From Cylindrodendrum hubeiense (taxonomy: Eukaryota; Ascomycota; Sordariomycetes; Hypocreales; Nectriaceae): a DNA stretch of 21,794 nt. Under the pieces are notes generated by a model, which saw only the letters and a list, made by a program, of their open reading frames with translations, had not been told where the DNA came from and searched no databases. This document shows, one piece after another, positions 1 through 10,796 of this stretch (positions are counted from its first letter, which is position 1; every line of letters starts with the position of its first letter). The stretch is from positions 1 through 21,794 of the forward strand of contig JAANBB010000577.1 of the NCBI GenBank assembly GCA_014621425.1, given 5' to 3'. The position numbers and the translations under genes are program-made.

Positions 1-901
1 ATCTGCCGTGCCCCCTTTCTCTCCAACTTCGCCATCGTCTTCGCCCTCGCCCTCCCCGAACCCAACAGCCCCCAGACGCCCACCCGACTCGTCCCTATTG
101 CTCCTCCTTCTGCTCGTGAGCGTTGCGTTGCACACCCTCGTCATTTCCAACGTCTTGCCCCGTTGCATTTGCATCAGCGTCGTCATTGTCGCTGCTCCTT
201 CCAAATATCCCGTGACGACCTTCAACCCCTGGAAGTCTGTCCACCCGCCGTTCTCGATCCTCATCACGCCGAGCCCGTAATATCTTCCTTCCATCTCCCC
301 GTCACTCGCTCGAGACGCCGACGACCCTCCCATGTTCTGCCACATCTAGGCCGAGACTCAAGGTGTCTGTTCTGACTCTTGATCTTCGCCCATCGATCCC
401 CTTTGCATCCGTCTTGTAGCGGAGTCGAAAGCCTGCTCGCGGTAACAGCGAACAAATCCTTCGACACTCACTCGTTCTTGTCTCAGGTCGCTGGCGTCCT
501 AGGATCCCAACGCCTCTACGATCGCTTTTCTCCTTGTCCAAAATATAACCAGAAAGAAAAAAATGTCAGTTCCTGCTCAGCCTCGACTCCACCTACAAGC
601 ATCAGGGAATTTCCCTTGCCTGGAATCTTCTGCCTAGCCCGATTGTCTTTCGCCTTGTTCTTTCTATCCAAACCAATATAGGAGTTTGGATTAAACAATC
701 TGATTCCTCAAAGCCGCCCATGGACGTGTTTGCTGACTTTCGCCTACCAGTTACTTTTTTTTTGTCTCGCCCTGCATAATAGATTGCGTTGCGAATTCGA
801 ATTCCCACCGAAGTACCTTCTGACGACAATACTCAACACGCGAAACCGTGGAGAAGATTGTTGTTGTTGATAGCCACTCAATCATACATTGACTGAAGAC
901 T
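1..901. promoter_or_regulatory. Upstream region and 5' leader of the 902 gene
   Basis: No gene is supported in this stretch. The first 130 bases are strongly pyrimidine-rich (C/T with short CCG and CTC runs), as in fungal promoters and leaders. A run of nine T lies near 754-762, followed by mixed sequence up to the ATG at 902. The open frames here translate to serine/proline/leucine low complexity and match no family I recognise. A 5'UTR intron cannot be excluded. Confidence 0.5.
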
Positions 902-3394
902 ATGGCCGCGCTTGTTCAGACCTACCCTCAGCAAACTGGCACGGTAACGATGCTCCAAACCAGACCGAACTCAGCCGGTATGATGCCTAGCCAAGGCCAG
1001 ACGAACCACCAGTACATGGGAGGATCCTCCCAAGCTCCTAGGTCTACCTACGGAGTTGGTGCTCCCGCGGGATACCGTGGAAGTTCTGCACCAGTCCAGC
1101 CGTACGCGTTTACCGCCACCCCGACTTTGAATCACACCCAGTCATGGCAGCCGCAACCGCAGCAAAATGTCCGAAATTATAACGCCAATGCCAACGCCAA
1201 CTACGGTGCTAGCCGTCAATACAGCTCCTCGATGACAAACCTGGCATACAACCCGATGGGCGTCGGACAGAGCGGTTCTCGCGATGATTCGGCTCTACCA
1301 CCCGCTCGAAACATTGTGCCTGCTCCTCGACCCCAGTCCGCTTACCTGGCTGGATCTTCCCAGCAGTCATTTGCCCCTTCGGCTTCGACGAAGGCGGCCC
1401 CTGACAGGTATAGACGGATGGCCAACCCTCAGCAGAACCAGAACCAGAACCTACACAACCGTTCCCAGAGCACAGGTCTCCCTGCACACAACGCAATGGT
1501 GCCTGCCGTGCAGATGTACAACGGACCCAACCCGCAGCGTTCTGCTGTACCAAACCGGCCAAACAGTTTCTACGGAGCAATGCCAGGGACGTCGGTGGAT
1601 GACATGCATGTGTACCCACAGTCGCTTGCCGACGACGCGAAGCGATTGCGACGACGAAGCATGCACAGCAAAGATTACGCAGAGCTATCTAAGCCGAATG
1701 TCCCACCTAAAGGCGAGAAGTCGAAAGACAAGGACGCCAGGACGCTCCGAGTCGTATCTAGCCCTACACCCCACTCCCGCAGTGGAAGCTCAGAGAGTGT
1801 GGTATCGAGCCGCAGCAGCAATTCTCGACCATCTTCGGTGAGTTCATATTATCCGCTCGATTGTCCAATCGGATGATCTTGGTTCAAGTCGTCTTGCTAA
1901 CAGGGATTCTTACGTAGTCTGCTAACCGCAATGTATCGGTCCCCACCGGCAACCCCTCTTCCCTATCTGACGAAACCACTTCTAAGCAAGATCACGCCAA
2001 GTCGGTTAACATCCCACCACGAGGCTCGTCCTCCGATGCGACCAAGCGTACAACCAACCCCTCGCCTCTGTCTAGACCCGCCACTATGGCCACCGATGTC
2101 GCTGAATCCCCATCCAACCAAAACACCCCCTCAGGCACCGCCGGTAACCTGGAGACACCGGCGGCGAGGCAGCTGGCTGCCATTAATCAAAAGGGTCGCA
2201 AGGCAAAAAGCAAGACATCCAGGCTACGCCGTGCGTTCTCTTTTGGGAGCGCGGCTGATTTCCGCGAGGCTGCGGGTCCCAAGCCTGATGACGCTGACAA
2301 GGACGAGCCATCAAAGCTTCACAAGGACCCAACACCGGATGAGGCATATGATGCTGAGCAAGCTCGGATTGCTGAGCAACAAGAGGCATCTGGCCTCGGA
2401 CACAGCATCTATGGCGGCCGGTTTTTTGGTGGCTCGACCGACAACCTGTCGATCTCATCGACTGCCTCCTCAGCGTCTATCATGATCCGCAAGATGGGTC
2501 GTGGAATGAAGAAGAGCACTCGGTCGCTTGTCGGCCTCTTCCGTCCTAAGTCGGTCATCGGTGTGGCACCTGCTGATGGACCCATCCCGGAAGCCAGCCA
2601 AGCTGCCGTGTCGATGGTCACCGCCGAGGCTGAGACTCAGCGCGTCAATGTTTCTTCAGAGCCGCAGACTGAGGAGAGTTTCCCACACCTGGAGCGCAAC
2701 TCCATCGACACCAACCTCGGAGCTGAGATTGCTGAGCGCTTGGGAAGCTCTGGTACCGACAACTCCAACTCACGAAAGAGCACTGTTGGTAGCGACAAGG
2801 ACCGCGCCGAAGTGCTTGCCGCGGTTCGCAAGGGTATCCTGAAGCGTATGTCTTACCTAGCACCTTTCTGTGGCTTTTATGGCTTTTATTAACTGAGTGA
2901 CTTTAGGCCCAGGCTCTTCCAGCCCCTCTACTCGACCAGTGGATCCGTCACCCGAACTTGACCTGCCCAGCATCCCCGCCATTAACGACTCTCCCAACTC
3001 CAGTGCCCCCAGCACGCCGAACGACGAGGCTCAAGGTCATCGAAGAACCGGATCGATTGCCATCGGCAGCGAAGACTACTTTATGACGGCGCTCCGGCTG
3101 CGTCAGGACACCAAGAGTGCCCCCAACACACCCCACGGAAGTGCCAAGAGAAACGCGACGTTTTCTCCTCGCCTTATCTTCTATGATACCTGGCCAAGCC
3201 AGGAGTACGACCGCCGCGGCGAGGTTTCCGCGTGTAACCGCATGACTCCCATGCTTGCACAACAAATCAAGGAGGAGTTGAACACCTTCAAGATGGTACG
3301 TTTCCCTTGTGCTGGTCAAGAAATCCCGAAGCTAACGTAGTTACAGGAGATGGAGGTGCACGAAACCTCGAAGATTTACACCCACTTTTTCTGA
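902..3394 (+). CDS. Low-complexity fungal protein with Bni4/Afr1-like conserved C-terminus (possible PP1-targeting polarity factor)
   Basis: I assign four exons: 902-1837, 1918-2845, 2907-3295 and 3347-3394, giving 766 residues. The introns are 1838-1917 (GTGAGT donor, CTAAC branch), 2846-2906 (GTATGT) and 3296-3346 (GTACGT, CTAAC); phases join without a stop. Residues 1-400 are rich in Q, N, S, P and Y and look disordered. A basic patch RLRRAFSFGS lies near 416-425 and KGILKR spans 617-622. The last 65 residues (702-766) look like a real conserved block: ATFSPRLIFYDTW, then YDRRGEV, an AQQIKEELNTFKMEMEVHE stretch, and the ending THFF. By recollection this resembles the C-terminus of yeast Bni4/Afr1-type proteins, which bind the PP1 phosphatase Glc7 at septin sites; the ATF core would be a weak RVxF variant. 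The gene model is firm, the family call is not. Confidence 0.6.
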
Positions 3395-4580
3395 TGATGA
3401 CAATACCTACACTGCACAGACCAACCTTGTCACACCATGTTTAATTTCCTTGATGACAGGTCGCGAGGCCGAAAGTCATGTATTCCACCATATTCACCGT
3501 TCGAGGCGTTGAGGGGATAGCATAGTATGGTGTCAACGGCGTTTATCACTTTACCACTCTACATGTCATGTGGAATTTAGACCAAAGAGTCCTACATTTT
3601 CTTTAATTTTTGCGGCAGACACAAGGCGGTGCGGAGGAACTCTGGATCATGGAGCTGGAATCAACAGGACCTGGTGGGAATATGGGAGATGACGTGGCTA
3701 GGTGCAGCTGTGGCTGTCTTTGTGAGCCAGTCATTCCCTCATCAGCCGGGAATTGCAGCGCCACTTGTTACAGAACTTGGTATTATCTCTGCACAAGACG
3801 AAAACCTGGCTGGCTGAACAAGATGGACGCAGCAGCACCCCTTCTGAGCTGACGGATCTCATCGGGCGGGACTTGAATTGGAGGAGGCTGTGCGATGCTC
3901 TGAACTTTTCTAACTCTGTTGGCGGGATGTCTCTACAGCCGGACTAGTAAATAAGCGAGATATTCCAGCGTTCTTCTTTGACGTGCTCTGGACTAATCCT
4001 TGGCCCGATCTCGGGTTTCCTTCCGCATGTGTCGTGCACGTAGATGAATCGAATCTAGTTCGGAAAACCTCCGTAGTCGCCAAGCCCAGCCCAATGGCTG
4101 GCTGTCTCACGACGCCGTGGTGGGCTGACTGACTCGGGAGTCGGAGCGTTGGGGGAGAGGCTGGCGCCGCAGCCAAGGAAAGTTCAGGTCCCGCCGTTCA
4201 TGACCAGGTACAAGTACAGGTACCGGTACTTTGGGCTTTTCGGACCCTGACGAGGCTGGAGAACGCCACAAGGCTATTCTTGGAACTTGCGCGAGTGACC
4301 CCCACGGCATCCCCGCGTTTTCAGCCACAGAGTTGCCTCAGCCTTGTACCCCACTTCGGCATGTGGGCAAGGCTAAGCATGAGCCAAGTGACGACTTTTT
4401 TTCTCCTTCCAACTTGGCGCAAATCGACAACGACGGTGACGACAATCGCGATCGACAAGGAACCACGTTGCCGCCAGCGTGGAGCATTTTGCACGACGAG
4501 TTTGGCTCCGGACGACTCCGGGGCCCGGATCGACCTTTCGACTTGGCCGTTTAACCCTTTCCGCGAGACGACTGGGCACC
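3395..4580. other. 3'UTR of the 902 gene and promoter of DUS1
   Basis: This stretch of nearly 1.2 kb contains no supported gene. Short open frames at 3610-3950 and 4231-4594 resemble no family and overlap each other in several frames. The left part is T-rich and probably holds the 3'UTR of the upstream gene. The right part leads into a CACC-ATG-G start context for DUS1. Confidence 0.5.
4208..4230. repeat. Four tandem GTACNN hexamers
   Basis: GTAC occurs at 4208, 4214, 4220 and 4226, exactly six bases apart, with varying dinucleotides between (AA, AG, CG). The array lies about 350 bp upstream of the DUS1 start. It could be a small protein-binding array or chance simple sequence; nothing here decides. 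Confidence 0.6.
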
Positions 4581-6184
4581 ATGGCGTCTGACAAGGACCA
4601 GAGCCCCGCCGTGGAGCACTCGGCGAAGCTGCATGGCAGGGCCTTTTACGAGAGCATTGGCAGTCCCAAATTCATTGTGGCTCCTATGGTAGACCAGTCT
4701 GAGTTTGTATGTATTGCCAAAACTCCCGAACACTCTTTGCAACCCATGCTAACTGAGCCTTCTCATAGGCCTGGCGAATGCTCACACGATCTTTCATCTC
4801 CCCCACCGAACAGTCCAGTTTACTGGCTTATACCCCGATGCTGCACGCCCGTCTCTACTCAGAAGAAGAAAAGTATCGCAAGGCGCACTTCCAAGCTGTT
4901 CGTCCCGAGACGTCGACTCCCTGGCTCGACGGCAACCCGTCGATCGATCGACCGCTCTTCGTGCAGTTCTGTGCCAATGACCCAGACGCCCTTCTGTCTG
5001 CAGCCAAACAGGTCGCGCCTTATTGCGATGCCGTTGACCTGAATCTTGGCTGCCCCCAGGGAATTGCGCGAAAGGGCCACTATGGCGCGTTTCTGCAGGA
5101 GGACCAGGACCTTATCTTCCGACTGATTAATAACTTGCACAAGGAACTGCCGGTCCCTGTTACGGCTAAGATTCGCTTGCTGGAAACCAAGGAGAAGTCA
5201 CTTGCGTATGCGCAGAATGTTTTGAAGGCAGGAGCATCGATCCTGACGATTCACGGGCGGAGACGCGAGCAAAAGGGACACTTGACTGGCCTGGCGGACT
5301 GGAAGATGATTAGGTTCCTGAGGGACAGCTTGCCATCGGACACGGTCATCTTCGCCAACGGTAATATTCTACAGGAAGGAGACATTGAGAAGTGCCTTGA
5401 AGCAACCGGTGCCGATGGTGTGATGAGTGCCGAGGGCAACCTCAGCGATCCGGCCATTTTCTCGAAGCCCCCGCCAGTGGGCGAGGAAGGCCGAGAGTAC
5501 TGGAGAGGAAAGGACGGCAAGGGTGGATGGAGAGTCGACGCGGTGGCTAGGCGATATATCAACATCCTTCATGAGCACGCCTTGGGAAGTGCGCCTCCCG
5601 AGCGACGACCACTGTTCCTCCCCGGCGATGACGTCGCCTGGCTCACGGAGAGCAAGGGTGCCGAGGACGAGCCGTCAGCAAAACGGAGGAAGATTGTCGG
5701 AAAGAAGCAAGACCAAGGCCCGAACATGGGAGCTGTGCAGCCCCATCTCTTCCACCTTCTGCGACACTTGGTCTCCAAGCACACCGACGTGCGAGATATG
5801 CTGGCCAAGAGCCGCACGGGCGATATTGATGGGCTCGAGCGGGTACTGGAAGCCGTCGAGCGCAAGGTGGCCGAGGGATTAATCGAGTACGAGCGTACAG
5901 ACGGCGCGAGCATTGCGGAGCCGCCGCGCGAAGGCGAGGACCTGCCGGAGGAGGAGAGCTCAGCGGCGACAATGGCGCGGTGCCGGCGCCCGTGGTGGGT
6001 TACCCAGGCCATCATCCGGCCGCTACCCAGCGAAGCGCTGAAGAAGGGCGCGATCACACTGAGCAAGAAGGACAGGGTGAAGCCGGAGACGAAGAATGGT
6101 GTTAAGAAGGACGAGAAGACCAAGGAGGATGAGCCAGAGAAGAAAGAGGAAACCAGGGCGAAGGTTGAGGCTGTTGCTAAGTGA
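4581..6184 (+). CDS. DUS1: tRNA-dihydrouridine(16/17) synthase, Dus1 type
   Basis: FMN- and NADPH-dependent reduction of uridine to dihydrouridine in the tRNA D-loop; yeast Dus1 acts on positions 16 and 17. Two exons, 4581-4706 and 4769-6184, encode 513 residues. The 62-bp intron has a GTATGT donor, a CTAAC branch and CATAG acceptor. Exon 1 carries the N-terminal FMN-barrel signature FIVAPMVDQSEF, which continues as AWRMLTR in exon 2. VDLNLGCPQ around residue 137 contains the family's catalytic cysteine. KIRLL, LTIHGRRREQKG and the phosphate-binding FANGNI and GADGVMSAEGNL follow in the expected order. The C-terminus ends in a lysine/glutamate-rich tail, common in fungal Dus1 and plausibly tRNA-contacting. 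I chose the ATG at 4581 (CACCATGG) over an in-frame upstream ATG at 4479 because the preceding translation is not family-like. Confidence 0.95.
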
Positions 6185-6626
6185 CGGGCACACGGGCATG
6201 AATGGTAGACATTGACAGGCAGAGGACATCTGCTCGGATAGATATAGACGGCGCAAGGGTCAAGTCGATATATAAAGCAACCACTTATACTTGTTAGACC
6301 CTTGTTTGTTCCCATGTGTTTGTTCTCAGTGTCAATTGATGATCAATTGTTGCGTCATTGCGTCTCTCAGCTTCATCCACGCCTTGCCGAAACAGGATTG
6401 TGTGGCTGCAGTTGTGCAGCTACTTAACCGCGGGCCCATTGGGCTGCAGGTCTCAGTTCTCAGCCTGGTGCTTCTGCAACTGACCATTTGCAAGTTCCAT
6501 GGCCCCGACACGAGGAGGGGATTGACGAGAGGTTTTCGCGTCAAAAGTTCAGTTCAAATACGCCTGACACAGCTGCCACCAAGAGGAGTTGCGGCACCTG
6601 TCAGTCTCCTCCGACTCTCGGCCAAG
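6185..6626. other. DUS1 3' region and promoter of the dynamin gene
   Basis: No gene is supported. A TATATAAA-like element sits near 6270. A perfect inverted repeat, CAATTGA-TGA-TCAATTG, spans 6333-6349. The dynamin reading frame stays open upstream through this stretch, but its translation lacks dynamin features, so it is treated as non-coding. Confidence 0.45.
6333..6349. repeat. 7-bp inverted repeat with 3-nt spacer (CAATTGA/TCAATTG)
   Basis: The arms at 6333-6339 and 6343-6349 are perfectly complementary around TGA. The site lies between DUS1 and the dynamin gene, about 280 bp upstream of the dynamin start. It could be a dimeric transcription-factor site; function is not shown. Confidence 0.5.
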
Positions 6627-8916
6627 ATGGGTCGCATCGACGGCAGCTCTGAAGCGCTGCAACAACTCCGCGCTGAGCTGGAGCCAATCCACCGCGACTT
6701 CAACCGCCTCGATGCCCTCACTCTTCGACGCGGGCTCCGGCTGCCGCGCGTGGCCGTCGTTGGAGAACTATCGAGTGGCAAGTCCTCCGTCTTGGAGGCA
6801 TTCACCCACATCGACTTTCCCATCAGAGAACTTCACGGCACTCTCTTCACGACGGCGCTCATTCTCCGCTGCAGCTCGGTGGCAAAGGCTGATGCTAAAA
6901 TCACGACGGGCGACAAGAGCCCCAAGTCAGAAACGAGGATCCAGCCTCTCAAGAGGAGCGGTGCAGACCAGCGTGACCTCGGTGGCATCATCGAGGATGC
7001 GACATCTTCATTGGAGATAAAGCGGATCGATGGTAGCTACCCGCAGCATGGGCTCTACATAAAGCTTTCTGGCCCTGATCTTCTACCTCTGTTCATCGTA
7101 GATCTCCCAGGAATACGCTGGCAAGCCGAGTACCGAGCAGACGCCCTGCTCTGCCGGGAACTGGCCGAGAGGGAGATGCTGAACCCGGACGTCACTATAC
7201 TCGCTGTGATACCTGCCCAAGACAGCCCCAATGTCTTCAAAATCCTTGATATGGTGAGACGGTATGACCCAAGGGGTGAGAGGACCCTAGGAATCATCAC
7301 AAAACCGGACATGGCAACCTCGCAGGCGGAACAAATCAAGTTCGCAAAGGTCGCTACGAACATGGATCCGACATACAAACTCGGCCTTGGCTGGCACATT
7401 TTGCGCAACCGATCTGCTTCAGAATGCGGCATCTCCTCACTTGAGCGAGATAGCATTGAAAGCGAGTTATTTCGCTCGTCGCCCTGGTCGTCTATCCCGG
7501 CTCAGGCCCGTGGTGCTTGGATGCTGCGTGTCAGACTCAGTCGTATTTTGCAAGACTCGATCAAGAAGAGCTTCCCAGACTTGTCAAAAGCTACAGAAAA
7601 TAAGCTGGAGGCCATTGAGGCGCGTTTAGCTCGGCTCGGCCCGCCGTTATGTAGCATCGACGAGGCGAGAAACTACATGTTTAAAGTTGCCGCACGCTTC
7701 CAGATTTTGGCGGCGGCAGCTCTCCGCGGCGAGTATAGCGATGCTTTTTTTGGCGAGATTACTTTCGACAATGTCTCTTCTCCATCCGATGACACTCGGG
7801 TGAGAAAACTCCGTGCTCTGATGGGAGACCTCAATAGTGCCTTTGCGCTTGTGTTGGTTACGAAGGGTGCGCAACAGCGTATTACTGATTCCGAGCATCC
7901 GCCTGAAAATGAAACAGAGATACCGGCACACTTACAGCCTCTGGTAGAATTTTATCACCAGGCTGATACCACGTCAACCCCGAAGAACGAACTTGTGTCG
8001 CATGTGGAGAAGATGCTCTCTTCTAACACTTCAGGTCAAGGATTTACAACCGAGAAGATGGTGACGCATCTCTTTCGCAATCAATCATCCCCATGGGAGT
8101 CGATAACAACAACACACTTTGAATTGGCTAAGAGTTCAGTGAAAGCTTTTGTTGAGGCGGCCCTGGCCCATATTATTGGGACCGACAACAGGGCCTTGGG
8201 GCAGGTTTTGAAGACGTTTGTGGATCCATTTTTTGAGCAAAAGAGTGAGGAACTCGAATCAAAGTTGAAAGAGCTGTTAAAATATTACAAAGAGGGCTAT
8301 ATTCAGACTCATGAGACGAACTTTCGTCGTATACTCCTTCAGGGCCAATCTGCCTTGCAAACTACAACGTCGCCAACGGAACAAGGAGCTTGGAGCACTA
8401 CTCGGTCCAACGCCGAAGCAGCCGTTACTGAAATGACAAAGTACTATAATGTGCGTAAGAGAAACGAGCTGTATGGAGTACGGGGTTTATGACACACTGC
8501 TAAAGCAATTCACCTAGTTCGCCCTCCAAACATTCACAGAGAATGTTATCATTCTTGGAGTCGAAAACTGCCTTGTCTCACAAATGCTCGAGATACTGAA
8601 CTTGGACCGGGTTCTTGAGCTCAGCGACGATAAACTGAAGGTCCTGACCACCGAACCACTGGAGACGACACAAAGACGAGCTGCGCTTCAACTGGAGCGT
8701 AGTGATTTGACAGCGGCACTGAAGGCATGCCAAAGGCACCAAAACCGTGGAGTTTCAGGTAATTAAACGTCTTAAAAACAACTAGAGAGTTAACTGACTG
8801 TTTTTATAGGGATACCCATTGCATTGCGAGAGGTGAAACAGACTAATGAACTGACAACTTTTCACTCTCAATCTACGCCCAACCTTCAATCTAATGAGAT
8901 ATTTGAAGTTGCATGA
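6627..8916 (+). CDS. Dynamin-superfamily large GTPase, Mx-like fungal type
   Basis: Three exons (6627-8450, 8518-8758, 8810-8916) encode 723 residues. The introns (8451-8517, GTGCGT; 8759-8809, GTAATT with TTATAG) are phase-compatible. The GTPase domain is complete. G1 is GELSSGKSS at 46-54. The G2 threonine lies in GTLFTTALIL (71-80), where the usual TRCP is altered to TTAL. G3 is DLPG at 159-162 and G4 is TKPD at 225-228. A long helical stalk follows. Exon 2 encodes a textbook GTPase effector domain: FTENVIILGVENCL, then helices ending RSDLTAALKACQRH. No PH domain, proline-rich tail or transmembrane segment is seen, so it is neither classical dynamin nor a mitofusin. It belongs with the variable Mx-like dynamins of filamentous fungi, distinct from Dnm1 and Vps1. 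I start at 6627 because MGRIDGSS leads directly into the bundle and G domain. Confidence 0.88.
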
Positions 8917-9357
8917 TTTGAGGATGCGTATCCAACCGGATTCACTATATACATCGGGGATTGATTTTGAGAGGATTTACTGGTATCGGAATTTTCGTGT
9001 GTGAAGGTTTCAGCTGCAGGGCGACAAAGTCCTACAGTGAGCCTAGCCATTACTCCCTCTACTTTCATTCAATTCTTCGAGTCAATACAGAGAGGAGAGA
9101 ATACATATATATATATATATACATACATATATACAAGCCATATTTTGTGCTTAGAATTGTGTCTACGCCTCGCGAGTATAGCTCACCTTGCTGTTGTAGC
9201 AAATATACAATCCATGAGGTTTCTGATTCAAGGATCATGAACCTCTGCAATATGGATGGAATTACAATCTGTCATGCTTAATCTTATGGAAAAATTACCC
9301 AAGCAACGAACTCAAACTGAGAATACAAGAATCGAGGAGCGAAATAGTTGACATTGA
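8917..9357. other. Convergent 3' intergenic region, AT-rich
   Basis: This holds the 3' ends of the dynamin gene (+) and the CCCH gene (-). It is visibly more AT-rich than the flanking coding sequence and contains a TA microsatellite. Open frames here mostly translate the TA repeat and are not genes. Confidence 0.6.
9101..9134. repeat. (TA)n / TACA microsatellite
   Basis: A run of TA dinucleotides interrupted by TACA units lies between the two convergent genes. It is a simple length-variable repeat with no evident role. Confidence 0.9.
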
Positions 9358-10254
9358 TCAGACCCCGTGAGACATGAAAATGATTGATCCGTCATTTGTC
9401 ACCGTAATCCTCGACTGCCGCAGCTGGGGCTCCTGGTTGTCCCCCCCCGCTGCAACGGTACTCTGGTCGCTGCCCTCCAAAGCAAAGGCGGTACCCAGAT
9501 CAACGCCTGAATCTACTCTCTTCCTTACTGGCTGGTTTGCTTGAGTTTTTGGTGGCATGGGCATCAGTATCTGTCGGAGTAGCGTCTTGAGCAATCCGCC
9601 GGCATGAGCCTCATTTTTGGGGAACACCTTCTTCTCCTCGAGTGTATACTTGCGCAGGGCTTCGACCGTTGGGAAAATTTCGACCTTCTTGCCGGTATAT
9701 GGAGACTCGGTGAGATCAACGAGGTTGACATGCGTCCGTTGCACGCGCTGTATTGTATTAGCGCCAGTTCGTGTCACTGGAGAACATGGTGGACAACATA
9801 CCAGTCGGGATTCCTTCAAAGTGCTTGGCACTCCGATCCCGAGAACCCGACAGAGCCTCTGCCATGATTCTAGACTCTTCTCATCAGTTCCGAAGGTACT
9901 GTTGAATTGCTCTACCATGGCAGCCTTGAAATCGGCCTGGGGCCCCTTTCGCTGATCGTTGTTCCACCTGAATTGCCTGGACATGCGGCGGAACTCGGTC
10001 GAAAAGGGAGCATCGCGCTTGTACTCGAAATCCGGGTACTGGGAAAAGAATTCATCCATGGGTTCCATAGGGGCTTTGCTGCTGGGGTGATGAAGAAGAC
10101 CCTCCCCGTGAGCTGGCGGTGGAGGATGCGGGGATGTGTTTTGGTAGTGTACAAACTTGCAAGAATCTCCGTAGGAGCACCTTCCAGTGTTTTGGAACTG
10201 ATGACACAGATTCTTGATCTTCTTTGAAGATTTGTTTTTCTTGCTAGGCTCCAT
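9358..10254 (-). CDS. CCCH-type zinc-finger protein, single finger
   Basis: Two exons on the minus strand, 10254-9802 and 9747-9358, give 280 residues. The 54-bp intron (9748-9801) has a GTATGT donor, a GCTAAT branch and a CAG acceptor. It is in frame with no stop, so retention would give 298 residues. After a lysine/serine-rich start, one CCCH finger is seen: C17-x8-C26-x5-C32-x3-H36 (CHQFQNTGRCSYGDSCKFVH). This class often binds RNA, and fungal examples occur in mRNA processing and decay. A proline/histidine stretch follows. The remaining 220 residues contain a possible globular part (FRRMSRQFRWNNDQRKGPQADFKAAMVEQF region) but no other recognised domain. An eight-base C/G run near 9441-9448 lies in the coding sequence and is a sequencing-error risk. 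Specific function unknown. Confidence 0.8.
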   Translation of the reverse strand: MEPSKKNKSSKKIKNLCHQFQNTGRCSYGDSCKFVHYQNTSPHPPPPAHGEGLLHHPSSKAPMEPMDEFFSQYPDFEYKRDAPFSTEFRRMSRQFRWNNDQRKGPQADFKAAMVEQFNSTFGTDEKSLESWQRLCRVLGIGVPSTLKESRLVCCPPCSPVTRTGANTIQRVQRTHVNLVDLTESPYTGKKVEIFPTVEALRKYTLEEKKVFPKNEAHAGGLLKTLLRQILMPMPPKTQANQPVRKRVDSGVDLGTAFALEGSDQSTVAAGGDNQEPQLRQSRITVTNDGSIIFMSHGV

Positions 10255-10796
10255 GCTTTGGTCAGACGGCGATGTTGTGCAACGAGAGAAGGGAGATGTG
10301 GCGTGAGGAGACTCGACTTGAAGACTCTCAGAGGCGGAGAGACATCTCCATGGTGATCCTGGCCTTTATGAGCATAGCACGGAGCTAATGGCGGTAAAGG
10401 GGGAAATATAGCAAAGGGCTGTACAGTACGTAGAAGTACGGATGCATAAACATTGGAGCTATTGGCAGACATGACCAACAACAAACCAACGCGGGTCACA
10501 CTGCATGCAGCCAGCCTCGCCACAGTTTTGGGCATCCTTTCAGGCTCCCAACCGACTCACGAAGCATGCACCTGCGGGGGGGAAATTTGGCGATATTTGA
10601 ATGAGAAAATCAGACGGTAGTGACTGGAACATATACTAACGGGGACTTGACATTTGTCTCCGTTGTTCGCGGTCCGCAGCCCCACAATACCCGGGGCCCG
10701 GCCCGGCCCCGCTCGGGACATTTCCGTTTAAGCTGACAGGCCACTACACCTCAGATGGGTGTTGGGCCTGGGGTCGAAGATGCACATGCGGGAAGC
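10255..10796. other. Intergenic: CCCH gene promoter and 3' region of the ISG12-like gene
   Basis: Both neighbours lie on the minus strand in tandem. No coding sequence is supported. A G/C-only stretch of CCCGG and GGCCC words lies around 10690-10715. An open minus-strand frame covering 9912-10535 overlaps the CCCH exon in another frame and is a shadow. Confidence 0.5.

Noticed and set aside
8..280. Open frame of 90 residues at the left edge
   Set aside because: Translates to serine/proline runs and a leucine stretch from CT-rich DNA; no family resemblance, and typical of a fungal leader or promoter.
1209..1619. Minus-strand open frame inside the 902 gene
   Set aside because: Antisense shadow of exon 1, whose plus-strand reading has consistent introns and a conserved C-terminus.
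5569..6315. Minus-strand 248-residue open frame
   Set aside because: Lies antisense to the DUS1 C-terminal half; low-complexity serine/phenylalanine content arises from the lysine/glutamate-rich tail on the other strand.
6291..6626. In-frame 112-residue N-terminal extension of the dynamin
   Set aside because: The extension has no dynamin features and lies in intergenic sequence with a TATA-like site; the start at 6627 gives the expected N-terminus.
9604..9955. Two plus-strand open frames at the CCCH gene
   Set aside because: Shadows of the minus-strand CCCH exons, which carry the finger and a canonical intron.
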